NCBI GenBank assembly: GCA_964478735.1
Contig: CAYZJB010000059.1
Coordinates: forward strand, 1-22,592
DNA length: 22,592 nucleotides
From: CAYZJB01 sp964478735
Lineage (GTDB): Bacteria; CLD3; SB21
Direction of reading: 5' to 3'
In this document: piece after piece, positions 8,380 through 15,242 of the stretch
How the letters are laid out: every line of letters starts with the position of its first letter
How positions within the stretch are numbered: position 1 is the stretch's first letter
The notes under the pieces: generated by a model
The model's database searches: none
What the model was told of the DNA's origin: nothing
The model's input: the letters and a program-made list of their open reading frames with translations, nothing else
Made by a program: the position numbers and the translations under genes

Positions 8380-10755
8380 CTAAAAAATTTTAGCGACACT
8401 AAGCCCCATCCAAAAGCCCGGCCGGTCCAATCGCCACGCGCCATCGATCCGGAAAAGCCCGAGCACGCCGTTGAGCGAAAGCCCAACTTCATGATGGAAA
8501 CGGTCCTGATACGTCGGCTTAAATGAAAGCGACGCCAGATCTGTTTTTTTAATCCATGTCCGTCCGTGTCCGCCGAACACGATGAACCCGTAGCCTTTCC
8601 GGGCCGCCGCGTCCCAGCCGATCAGTTCGAACGGCACCGAGCGAAAATGATGTTCCCAGAACAACGCCGCATACTTTTGCCCTTCATACCCGCGCATGCG
8701 GAGCGTTCGGAATGTCGCCGTCGGCGTGTACGTTCCCATCGCGCCGTCCAGCATGCTCCATCGTTGGGCCGGAAGCTGTCCCCGGTACGTACCGGCAACC
8801 GCCCGCACGTCGAGTACATTGGGCAGGAAGCGGCGCCGTAAAAACGTCGGGAGTCGTACATTGACCGCGGCCTCGATGCGGGTGAAATCGAAATCGGAAT
8901 TCGGCAGTGACGGCAGCGCGTGCTCGATCTCCAGTGTCGCTCCGTTTTGCCACGTTGGCGCCGCGGGCAAATGTCTTTCTCCATAGTTCACGGAAAAACG
9001 CACCGATTGCAGGCGACCGTCCTCGATCGCAGGGTTGGTCCTCTGGATGTTCGGACGCGCGAGTAGGTCGGCGTCCGTTTGTTTTTCTACCGACCGGTGC
9101 CACTCGACGTTCCAAGCAAACTGAAATTTTGTATCCATGGCCGGAAATCGGTACCCGATCGAGAGAGCACCGCCTCGAAACCGGTAGTAATCGAAATAAT
9201 CGCGATATCCGAGCAGCGGATTCCAGCTGGCGGTAAAAAGATCGTACGCGTCCGACTCCACCCGCGGCCGTACTTCGTCGCGTCCCTCCAGACCCAGTGA
9301 AAATCGTTTTGAAAGGTCCCATTCGACACGAGCGCCCATAAATGATTTGTCCAGGGCCGTCATCCAGCCGGCCCAGATGGCGCCGTCGATTTTTTTTCCG
9401 ATGGAACGGGAAATTTTCAGTCCGAGGTGGACCCCTTCGACACGGTTGTAATGTAATCGCGGACTCACTCCTTTGAATACGCTTCCGATCGTGATCGAAG
9501 CTCCGGTCGTGTCGCCCTCCTCGTCGTCATCGTCGGCAAAACGAGCGAGAAAACCTCTGGGTTTGAAAATCCGTTCGATCTTGTCGCCTTTTTTAAGGGA
9601 GTCATAGGCGGCCCGCTCGTTTTCCGAGAGCGGGATTTTCTCCGTCGTCCGTTCGAATAAAGTACTGTCTTTCAACGACGTGCTGTCGATACGAACTCGC
9701 TTTTTGGATTGAAACAGCGTGTCCGGAGCTTCGACGTTGATCGCATAGTTGCTGAATCCGGCGAGCAGATCGTAATGGATGTTTGGAAATTCCAGGCCGG
9801 GCATGGCAATTTTGATCCGGCCGTCCACGTGCATACCGACCGGCAGCCAGAACTCGCGTCCGAAATTGCTGAATTGCTGGCGGTACGCGACGTCCCATTT
9901 CTGAATCGGCAGTGGATAGACGACGTGATCGGCCGGCCGTAGATCGACGTCGATCATCGCCATCGCATCGTCCACAACGTGCAGACGGCCTTCGAAAACG
10001 GGCTGTAACCGGGAACGGGACCGTACGTCGATTTCGTAAATCAACTGTTCGCCGACGCGCCGTTCTCCCACAAGCCGAAACGTATAGTAATCAAATGCGC
10101 TCTCATGCGTCGGTCCGACAAAACGCGAACCCTGGATCTGGATGTCGCTGTCATAAAAATTCAGTAACGAATTTTTCTCGTCGCCCAAACTGAACGTCAT
10201 CGTATTTTCGACGTTCGCGGTATGCTTCTTCGATTTGATGATTTCCCGGAGGCCCTCGTCGCGTTTCCAGTACACCGACGACAACTGTTCCGCCACCGCG
10301 CCCACCATGGTATCGTTACTCAAATTGAGTCGCGAGTAGGCATCGGCCTGATAGGTGTTCAGTTTCTGTTGCCAGATTTTTTTCCGGCGAATGACTTCAC
10401 GCATGATCGCCACCGCCGGGTCTTCTCCGGTGATCACCACTTCCCGCATTTGGATCGACAGCGCGCGAAGGTTTAGGATCACGTCGTTCAGCGGCGGCCG
10501 GTCAAGCGTCACCCGTGCCGTTTGATATCCGATGTACCGTACGATCAACGTCACGGGAAAGGATTCGACGGGCAATTGGAACCGTCCGTCGCGATTGGTG
10601 ATCGTACCTTTTAACGTCCCGTCGATCTGGATATTGGCCACGGGCAGCGCCTCGGCCGTGATGGAATCGACGACCGATCCGCGAACGATAAATTGACTGT
10701 AGATCCACGCCGGGTTTGCCAGCATCAATCCGATAAAACACAGACGAATGGTCAC
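8380..10755 (-). CDS. DUF5686 / carboxypeptidase-regulatory-like-domain outer-membrane protein
   Basis: A 791-residue exported protein. A signal peptide (about 1-21, ending YSQ) precedes a carboxypeptidase-regulatory-like beta-sandwich (about 23-100, with VRGSVVDSITAEALPVANIQI). After VVITGEDPAVAIMREVIRRK comes the long DUF5686 region, which ends in alternating barrel-like strands with terminal phenylalanine (VAKIF). This architecture is common in Bacteroidota. The function is unknown, but an outer-membrane location is likely. The start is GTG 10755, with AGGAG six bases upstream. A terminator lies between this gene and the lipoprotein gene, and an ECF-like promoter candidate sits at 10811-10839, so it may be a separate transcript of the same regulon. 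Confidence 0.85.
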   Translation of the reverse strand: MTIRLCFIGLMLANPAWIYSQFIVRGSVVDSITAEALPVANIQIDGTLKGTITNRDGRFQLPVESFPVTLIVRYIGYQTARVTLDRPPLNDVILNLRALSIQMREVVITGEDPAVAIMREVIRRKKIWQQKLNTYQADAYSRLNLSNDTMVGAVAEQLSSVYWKRDEGLREIIKSKKHTANVENTMTFSLGDEKNSLLNFYDSDIQIQGSRFVGPTHESAFDYYTFRLVGERRVGEQLIYEIDVRSRSRLQPVFEGRLHVVDDAMAMIDVDLRPADHVVYPLPIQKWDVAYRQQFSNFGREFWLPVGMHVDGRIKIAMPGLEFPNIHYDLLAGFSNYAINVEAPDTLFQSKKRVRIDSTSLKDSTLFERTTEKIPLSENERAAYDSLKKGDKIERIFKPRGFLARFADDDDEEGDTTGASITIGSVFKGVSPRLHYNRVEGVHLGLKISRSIGKKIDGAIWAGWMTALDKSFMGARVEWDLSKRFSLGLEGRDEVRPRVESDAYDLFTASWNPLLGYRDYFDYYRFRGGALSIGYRFPAMDTKFQFAWNVEWHRSVEKQTDADLLARPNIQRTNPAIEDGRLQSVRFSVNYGERHLPAAPTWQNGATLEIEHALPSLPNSDFDFTRIEAAVNVRLPTFLRRRFLPNVLDVRAVAGTYRGQLPAQRWSMLDGAMGTYTPTATFRTLRMRGYEGQKYAALFWEHHFRSVPFELIGWDAAARKGYGFIVFGGHGRTWIKKTDLASLSFKPTYQDRFHHEVGLSLNGVLGLFRIDGAWRLDRPGFWMGLSVAKIF

Positions 10756-10772
10756 GTCAAACTCCTGAAAAA

Positions 10773-10810
10773 TAAAAAAAACGGCTCATCCGCTTCTCAG
10801 CGGATCACCG
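10773..10810 (-). terminator. Intrinsic terminator after the lipoprotein gene
   Basis: On the minus strand ATCCGC-TGAGAA-GCGGAT forms a six-pair stem (10805-10788). A weaker outer CGG/CCG pair can form, and a T-rich tract follows (A-run 10773-10781 on the + strand). It lies between the lipoprotein gene and the DUF5686 gene and directly abuts the -10 element of the ECF-like site at 10811-10839. Confidence 0.75.
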
Positions 10811-10839
10811 TATCTACGTTGCTTTTGTGAATGAGTTGC
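10811..10839 (-). promoter_or_regulatory. Third candidate ECF promoter, upstream of the DUF5686 gene
   Basis: On the minus strand GCAACTC (10839-10833), 15 bases, then GTAGATA (10817-10811). The spacing is the same as in the two sites at the sigma-factor gene, and the -35 differs at one position from GCAACTT. The -10 matches GTCGATT at five of seven positions, so it is weaker. Predicted initiation is near 10804, at the first base of the terminator hairpin. Confidence 0.45.
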
Positions 10840-10865
10840 CGACGCGCTGTAAAACTTACACGGCG

Positions 10866-12092
10866 TTACGACGCCAGTTCCGCCATCCGTTGCGTGATCA
10901 TTTGTTGAATACGGGACTGAGCGGATTGACTGGCCACGGTATTGCACGTTTGTTCGATGCGCAGCAAAATCGATTTCGTCAATCCCGGACGTTCCAGCAG
11001 CGTCGTCAGAACGTCTTCCTGAGCGCTCGACGATTCCATGTTTTCGACCGTTCTCAGCACGCTTTCCATAATCGATTCATCAAGCGGGCATCGTCGCACC
11101 AGCGTCGACAATACCATGCTGCGTTGTGTGTTGGATTCCATACGGTCCGCCGTGCGGGCAATGTGAACGTATTCGTCGATGGTGAGACTATCCTGCCTTA
11201 GGAAATCCATCCAAACGTCCGCTTGCTGCGTATTGGACTCGATATTGCCGATGACGCGCATCAGGTGACTGATCCGATCGCGATGCGGCCGCAGGACGGG
11301 CAGTATTCCCCTTAGCGTCTCTGCTTTTTTCGTCGATGACGTCATTTGATCGACGGCATCCAGCAGTTCGTCCACCGCCGTCGAATGAATTCGAAGCATC
11401 CGGACCAGTTCAAGGATCGTCTCACTGCGTTGCGTATTGCTTTCGATGTCGGCGCAGACGTCAAATACGGCTTCGGTGAGCAGCGAGTCTTCCGGTACCA
11501 TTCGTGCCGCATCGATCAGGAAATCGCTCAGGGTCGAACTGCTTTCGATGGTACGGCCTGCGGCGACGATCAACGGCAGCACCGGTTGAGAATCCGCAAC
11601 CGCCAGTTCGATGCCCCGATGCAGCATGGCCTGCTTCGCCTGATTGGATTCCAAAAGTCGCACGTCGTCGATCAACGCATAGACACCGCGTTCGCGGTAC
11701 AGGCGCTGGGCACGTGCTTGGGTCCCGATCGGCGTCTTTTGTTGAATGAGATTGATCATCTCCTCCACCCACCGCTCGGCCGATTCATCCATCGGAACCT
11801 GTTGACGCTGCATCGTCAGCGTCTTCTCCAGGCGGCCGTCCTCCAGACTTTTGACCATGTACGACTGCTCACGAAGCCAGGACCTTTTTTCGATCCGCAG
11901 GTAACCGCCCGGTGAGATGGAGGCAACATCGGTACCGTCGTTATTGAATTCGACGTCGCCCAGCGCTTCCACACGTTCGGATCCCCACCACCCTGACGAT
12001 TCGTAACGGTATACCCCGCTGTCCGAATCGGACCAATCCCGGATGTGGCAGCCCAGCAGGCCGACCGATAGCAGTAGCATCAGTTTGTTCAT
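10866..12092 (-). CDS. Putative lipoprotein with eight about 34-residue helical repeats
   Basis: A 408-residue protein with a lipobox (LLGC, mature Cys15), so probably a membrane-anchored periplasmic lipoprotein. Residues 25-100 contain VEFNNDGTDVASISPGGYLRI. From about 147 on there are eight repeats with motif starts at about 147, 182, 217, 250, 284, 318, 352 and 386. Each carries ESNTQ, ESSS or SSTK followed by a helix, which suggests an alpha-solenoid. From memory, a similar region with SDYE-type repeats follows the protease domain in some M56/BlaR1-like proteins; no protease domain is present here. ATG 12092 is preceded by GGAG and is 14 bases downstream of the DUF6249-like gene, so they form an operon. 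A terminator follows. The function is unknown; a sensor or binding role in the ECF module is an inference. Confidence 0.75.
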   Translation of the reverse strand: MNKLMLLLSVGLLGCHIRDWSDSDSGVYRYESSGWWGSERVEALGDVEFNNDGTDVASISPGGYLRIEKRSWLREQSYMVKSLEDGRLEKTLTMQRQQVPMDESAERWVEEMINLIQQKTPIGTQARAQRLYRERGVYALIDDVRLLESNQAKQAMLHRGIELAVADSQPVLPLIVAAGRTIESSSTLSDFLIDAARMVPEDSLLTEAVFDVCADIESNTQRSETILELVRMLRIHSTAVDELLDAVDQMTSSTKKAETLRGILPVLRPHRDRISHLMRVIGNIESNTQQADVWMDFLRQDSLTIDEYVHIARTADRMESNTQRSMVLSTLVRRCPLDESIMESVLRTVENMESSSAQEDVLTTLLERPGLTKSILLRIEQTCNTVASQSAQSRIQQMITQRMAELAS

Positions 12093-12106
12093 AGCCGCTC
12101 CGTTGA

Positions 12107-12442
12107 TCATTCGGTCTGTTGTTTTTTGGCCAGTACGTAATAGACGATGAATGAAATGCCTGCGAACAGGATCATCAGTCCCATGACGGCGGCTTCGCTG
12201 AACGTGCGAGGGAACATTTCTCCAATGGCAAGCGCCAGCCCGATACCGATAAGGACCATGCCCCATTTGAGAGACGTGAGCGGATTGTCGCGTACGCTCC
12301 GGGCAAAGAGGTGTTTTACTTTCTCATCGACCATTCCCTTTTCCACCAGAAGCCGGCGGGTGCGATTTTCCGTCACCGTCTTAATGATCAGGAATATCAT
12401 CGCAAAAAAGGCGATGGGAATCAGAATTTCAAGATCACGCAT
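12107..12442 (-). CDS. Small membrane protein, DUF6249-like
   Basis: A 111-residue protein with three predicted membrane segments (about 5-22, 58-76 and 84-104) and a charged cytoplasmic-type loop (NRTRRLLVEKGMVDEKVKHL). The layout (first helix, basic stretch with a LLVEKGMVDE pattern, then two helices) matches what I remember of DUF6249 proteins, often encoded near ECF sigma factors in Bacteroidota. The function is unknown. ATG 12442 has AAGGA eight bases upstream. It is the first gene of the minus-strand operon and faces the sigma-factor gene across a 130-140-base intergenic region. An ECF-like promoter sits at 12474-12502. Confidence 0.75.
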   Translation of the reverse strand: MRDLEILIPIAFFAMIFLIIKTVTENRTRRLLVEKGMVDEKVKHLFARSVRDNPLTSLKWGMVLIGIGLALAIGEMFPRTFSEAAVMGLMILFAGISFIVYYVLAKKQQTE

Positions 12443-12473
12443 AGAAAGCGTCCTTTCAAATTAGGTCTAATCG

Positions 12474-12502
12474 AATCGACAGGTATTCCCAAAAAAGGTT
12501 GC
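12474..12502 (-). promoter_or_regulatory. Putative ECF promoter for the DUF6249-lipoprotein operon
   Basis: On the minus strand GCAACCT (12502-12496), 15 bases, GTCGATT (12480-12474). The predicted start is near 12467, about 25 bases before ATG 12442. An ATTAG-GT-CTAAT inverted repeat (12460-12471) lies around the predicted start and could be an additional operator. Confidence 0.65.
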
Positions 12503-12534
12503 AAGAAAGGGTTGGATTTTGCTCCCTTTTACCT

Positions 12535-12563
12535 GCAACTTTTACCGTACCCGCCGGTCTGTT
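12535..12563 (+). promoter_or_regulatory. Putative ECF autoregulatory promoter for the sigma-anti-sigma operon
   Basis: GCAACTT (12535-12541), 15 bases, GTCTGTT (12557-12563). This resembles the -35 AAC and -10 GTC architecture of ECF-dependent promoters. The predicted start is near 12570, so the mRNA would have a very short or no leader before the sigma ATG (12573 or 12582). Confidence 0.65.
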
Positions 12564-12581
12564 CGTTTACCGATGGCGCCT

Positions 12582-13166
12582 ATGGAATCTGCACGACATT
12601 ATATCGACCGTGTCCTCGGGGGCGATACCGACGCGTTTCGGCACATCGTTCACGACTATCAGCGATTGGTGTCGCACGTCATCGGACGGTTGATCGATAA
12701 TACCGAAGACAGGGAGGAACTGGGACAGGAGGTATTTGTGAAAGCCTACCAGAACCTGAAATCGTTTCGCGACGAATCCAAATTCTCGACGTGGATCGCC
12801 CGAATCGCCCACAATACGGCGATCAATTTTCTGCAGAAGAAACGGCCCGACCTTTATGACGATCTGGTTGCGACGGATGATGACAGTGTTTCATTTATGG
12901 ACTATCATGCCGGCAATGAAACCGCACCCGATGAATCGGCCTTCCGGGAAGACCGAAGCCGGATCCTCCAGGACGCCGTCGAACGGTTGCCGGGAAAATA
13001 CAAAACGATTTTGACCTTGTATCACGTGGACCAGTTGAGTTATCTTGAAATCGCCGATATCATGGAAATGCCCGAGGGTACGGTCAAAAATTACCTGTTT
13101 CGGGCGCGGCAAAAATTGAAGGACTTTCTCCTGGCCCGCTATGCCGGAGAGGCGGTGCAGCTATGA
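12582..13166 (+). CDS. ECF-type RNA polymerase sigma factor (sigma-70 family)
   Basis: A 194-residue sigma factor with the two-domain ECF layout. Region 2 is about 20-86 (FRHIVHDYQRLVSHVIGRL to FSTWIARIAHNTAINFL), followed by an acidic linker. Region 4 is about 130-183 (RLPGKYKTILTLYHVDQLSY, then a helix-turn-helix of EIADIMEMPEGTVKNYLFRA). ATG 12582 is used; ATG 12573 in the same frame is an alternative. Starts further upstream are unlikely, because the predicted promoter and transcription start lie downstream of them. It ends in an ATGA overlap with the anti-sigma gene, so the two are co-translated. The promoter at 12535-12563 suggests self-activation. Confidence 0.93.
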   Translation: MESARHYIDRVLGGDTDAFRHIVHDYQRLVSHVIGRLIDNTEDREELGQEVFVKAYQNLKSFRDESKFSTWIARIAHNTAINFLQKKRPDLYDDLVATDDDSVSFMDYHAGNETAPDESAFREDRSRILQDAVERLPGKYKTILTLYHVDQLSYLEIADIMEMPEGTVKNYLFRARQKLKDFLLARYAGEAVQL

Positions 13167-13663
13167 ACCATATTGACGAACTCGTTTTACAGCAGATTGC
13201 CGAAGGCCGATTCTCGACCGATGCGGCAGTGGATCGCCATCTTACCGAATGTGCGGTATGCCGTTCAAGCCTCGAGACGTACCGTTTTATGGCGATGACC
13301 CTCGTACAATCTCATGAGTCGCTTCCCGATTCGCATTTTGTCGACTGTGTCATGTCACGGATCCAGGCCTGGGACGAGCGCCGTGCGTACTGGAAGGAAT
13401 GGTTGTGGGTCTGGATCGGCGGACTGTCCGGACTTGTCGCCACGATTATTTTTACGCTGATGCCGGTTTCCGGCGTCCAGTCCGAGATGCTGGCAGAATG
13501 GGGCGCGGCCGTCCGGGAAAAGGGAACGCTCATCGCGGAGCAGGCCGCCGCACTGGTGGGAGGGCATTTTCAATTGCTGGTCCTCGCTCTGGTCATCATT
13601 CTGGCCTTTGAATGGTTCGACAAACGGTTGATCCGGCGGCTTCACGCCGGTCTTAATAAATAA
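13163..13663 (+). CDS. Membrane-anchored zinc-finger anti-sigma factor
   Basis: A 166-residue protein whose N-terminal part has the anti-sigma zinc motif HxxxCxxC (H26, C30, C33: DRHLTECAVC), as in zf-HC2/ZAS-type anti-sigma domains. Two membrane segments follow (about 81-103 and 136-152), separated by a periplasmic-type loop of about 30 residues. It is expected to hold the ECF sigma at the membrane and release it on an envelope signal. Its ATG overlaps the stop codon of the sigma gene (ATGA), the usual arrangement for such pairs. The gap that follows (13664-13752) contains no clear terminator. Confidence 0.88.
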   Translation: MNHIDELVLQQIAEGRFSTDAAVDRHLTECAVCRSSLETYRFMAMTLVQSHESLPDSHFVDCVMSRIQAWDERRAYWKEWLWVWIGGLSGLVATIIFTLMPVSGVQSEMLAEWGAAVREKGTLIAEQAAALVGGHFQLLVLALVIILAFEWFDKRLIRRLHAGLNK

Positions 13664-13752
13664 CATCAAATAGCAAATGACATTTTTGGGTAATAGAAAT
13701 CGATTCGATTTTAACGTAGCCTGAACAACCTTTAAATATCCCGGATTCAAGA

Positions 13753-14532
13753 TTGACTCGTCTTTTCGGCTTGCTGCTGGCGGCAACCGCCTGCTATGCG
13801 AAAAGCGATGGAGACTCTTCGTCATTCCACTCGAGCTGGCATGTAACCATTGGCATTACAAGCTCTAACCTCTCATCGTCTGAGATCATCCGTACGACTT
13901 ATACCGGCTCGCAATATCCTTTTGTTGCTGTTCCAAAAATTTATACCCCTCAGTTGGGCCTACAATACAATTTTACGGATAGGGTTCGCCTTGGCGCCGA
14001 GTTGAATCTGACCCATCCTGTTTCGTACAGGGCCAGTAACTGGTATAAACTGGCGTTGCGGACCGCCCCCACAACTCGGTTCGACATCTATGAAAAAATC
14101 TCGGGGTTTTCGGGCCAGATCATGGCTCACCTGGTGCTGGTTCCCGTGCGTTACACGATATCGAGATTTGAGGTGGCCGTCAATTCGGGAATATCGCTAT
14201 CCCGAATCAACACGGACATACGGCACGAATACATTTTTTGCCAGAATGGAAACTGCAGTCAGGGCACTTCACTCACACGGTCCGCGTCGGGTACGATTGT
14301 CGGCGGCCTGTTGGGACTGAATTTCGACTTTTACTGGACAAGACACATATCCACGCAATTCCGATTAACCGGACGTTCGACGACATCGTTTTCGATCAAG
14401 CCGGTGCGTTACACGTACGTCACGCTCGATCTTCGCGGCCAAAACCCAACATCAAACGAACGATACGTCAGCGGACACTCTTTCAACCTGTCAGGCGTGG
14501 ACTTTTCGCTCAGTATGCTTTTCCATCTCTGA
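13753..14532 (+). CDS. Predicted outer-membrane beta-barrel protein with a TTG start
   Basis: A 259-residue protein. The signal sequence MTRLFGLLLAATACYA is followed by many alternating strands such as LGLQYNFTDRVRLGAELNLTH and VGGLLGLNFDFYW, and the C-terminus is SLSMLFHL. This is a typical outer-membrane barrel pattern, but the family is not recognised. The only start in frame after the stop at 13717 is TTG 13753; no ATG or GTG is available and there is no clear ribosome binding site. The signal peptide is very short, so the N-terminus could be truncated or decayed. It follows the anti-sigma gene by 89 bases in the same direction, but a shared transcript is unproven. Confidence 0.65.
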   Translation: MTRLFGLLLAATACYAKSDGDSSSFHSSWHVTIGITSSNLSSSEIIRTTYTGSQYPFVAVPKIYTPQLGLQYNFTDRVRLGAELNLTHPVSYRASNWYKLALRTAPTTRFDIYEKISGFSGQIMAHLVLVPVRYTISRFEVAVNSGISLSRINTDIRHEYIFCQNGNCSQGTSLTRSASGTIVGGLLGLNFDFYWTRHISTQFRLTGRSTTSFSIKPVRYTYVTLDLRGQNPTSNERYVSGHSFNLSGVDFSLSMLFHL

Positions 14533-14539
14533 AAAATCC

Positions 14540-14570
14540 TTTGCTATTCCGGCCATATTCTCTATCTTGC
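14540..14570 (+). promoter_or_regulatory. Putative Bacteroidota-type promoter for the DedA gene
   Basis: TTTG (14540-14543) is followed after 19 bases by TATCTTGC (14563-14570). This resembles the Bacteroidota pattern TTTG then TAnnTTTG at 19-21 bases spacing, with two mismatches in the last four bases. The predicted start would be about 18 bases before ATG 14595, which has GAGG at suitable spacing. Confidence 0.5.
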
Positions 14571-14594
14571 GCCCGCTAAAATTTCACGAGGATT

Positions 14595-15239
14595 ATGGAA
14601 TCCATCGCTTATCTCATCGATCTCTTTCTCCATCTGGATGCTCATCTGCATGAAATGATCATCGCGTACGGCAGCTGGACGTACGCCATTCTTTTTATCA
14701 TCATTTTTTGTGAAACGGGACTCGTCGCAACGCCCTTTCTCCCCGGAGATTCGCTTCTCTTTGCGGCAGGCACGTTCGCCGGCCTGGGCTCCCTCGATCC
14801 GCATTGGCTGTTTTTATTGCTTACCACGGCAGGAATTTTAGGCGATACGGTAAACTACTGGATTGGATTCCGTGTTGGTCCGAAAGTTTTTCACCGGGAA
14901 AACGTCAGAATTCTGAATAAGCGGTACCTCGAGAGGGCGCACGCGTTCTACGAAAAGCATGGCGGCAAGACGATCATCATTGCCCGGTTCATCCCCATTA
15001 TCCGGACGTTTGCCCCTTTTGTCGCAGGGATCGGCAGAATGACCTACCTGCGTTTCCTTTCATTCAACGTGATCGGCGCCGTACTGTGGGTGGGAGTTTT
15101 CGTTTACGGAGGTTATTTCTTCGGCAATCTGCCCGTGGTGCGGAAAAACTTTTCACTCGTCATCATTGCGATCGTCCTTCTCTCCGTCACTCCGCCGGTG
15201 ATCGAATATATTCGTCACCGAAAAAAGGCGATCGCCTGA
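14595..15239 (+). CDS. DedA-family (VTT domain) membrane protein
   Basis: A 214-residue integral inner-membrane protein with five to six hydrophobic segments. The DedA signatures are all present: CETGLVATPFLPGDSLLFAAG (residues 39-59), the GDTVNYWIG helix (about 83-91), and the arginine-containing RFIPIIRTFAPFVAGIG. DedA proteins support membrane homeostasis; recent work ties several of them to lipid-carrier flipping, and the specific substrate here cannot be told. ATG 14595 has GAGG about six bases upstream. It ends only three bases before the stop codon of the converging coiled-coil gene, with no terminator between. Confidence 0.92.
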   Translation: MESIAYLIDLFLHLDAHLHEMIIAYGSWTYAILFIIIFCETGLVATPFLPGDSLLFAAGTFAGLGSLDPHWLFLLLTTAGILGDTVNYWIGFRVGPKVFHRENVRILNKRYLERAHAFYEKHGGKTIIIARFIPIIRTFAPFVAGIGRMTYLRFLSFNVIGAVLWVGVFVYGGYFFGNLPVVRKNFSLVIIAIVLLSVTPPVIEYIRHRKKAIA

Positions 15240-15242
15240 CCT

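Noticed and set aside
13677..13705. ECF promoter upstream of the barrel gene
   Set aside because: The 11-base -10-like motif is present, but at the required spacing the -35 reads ATGACAT instead of GCAAC.
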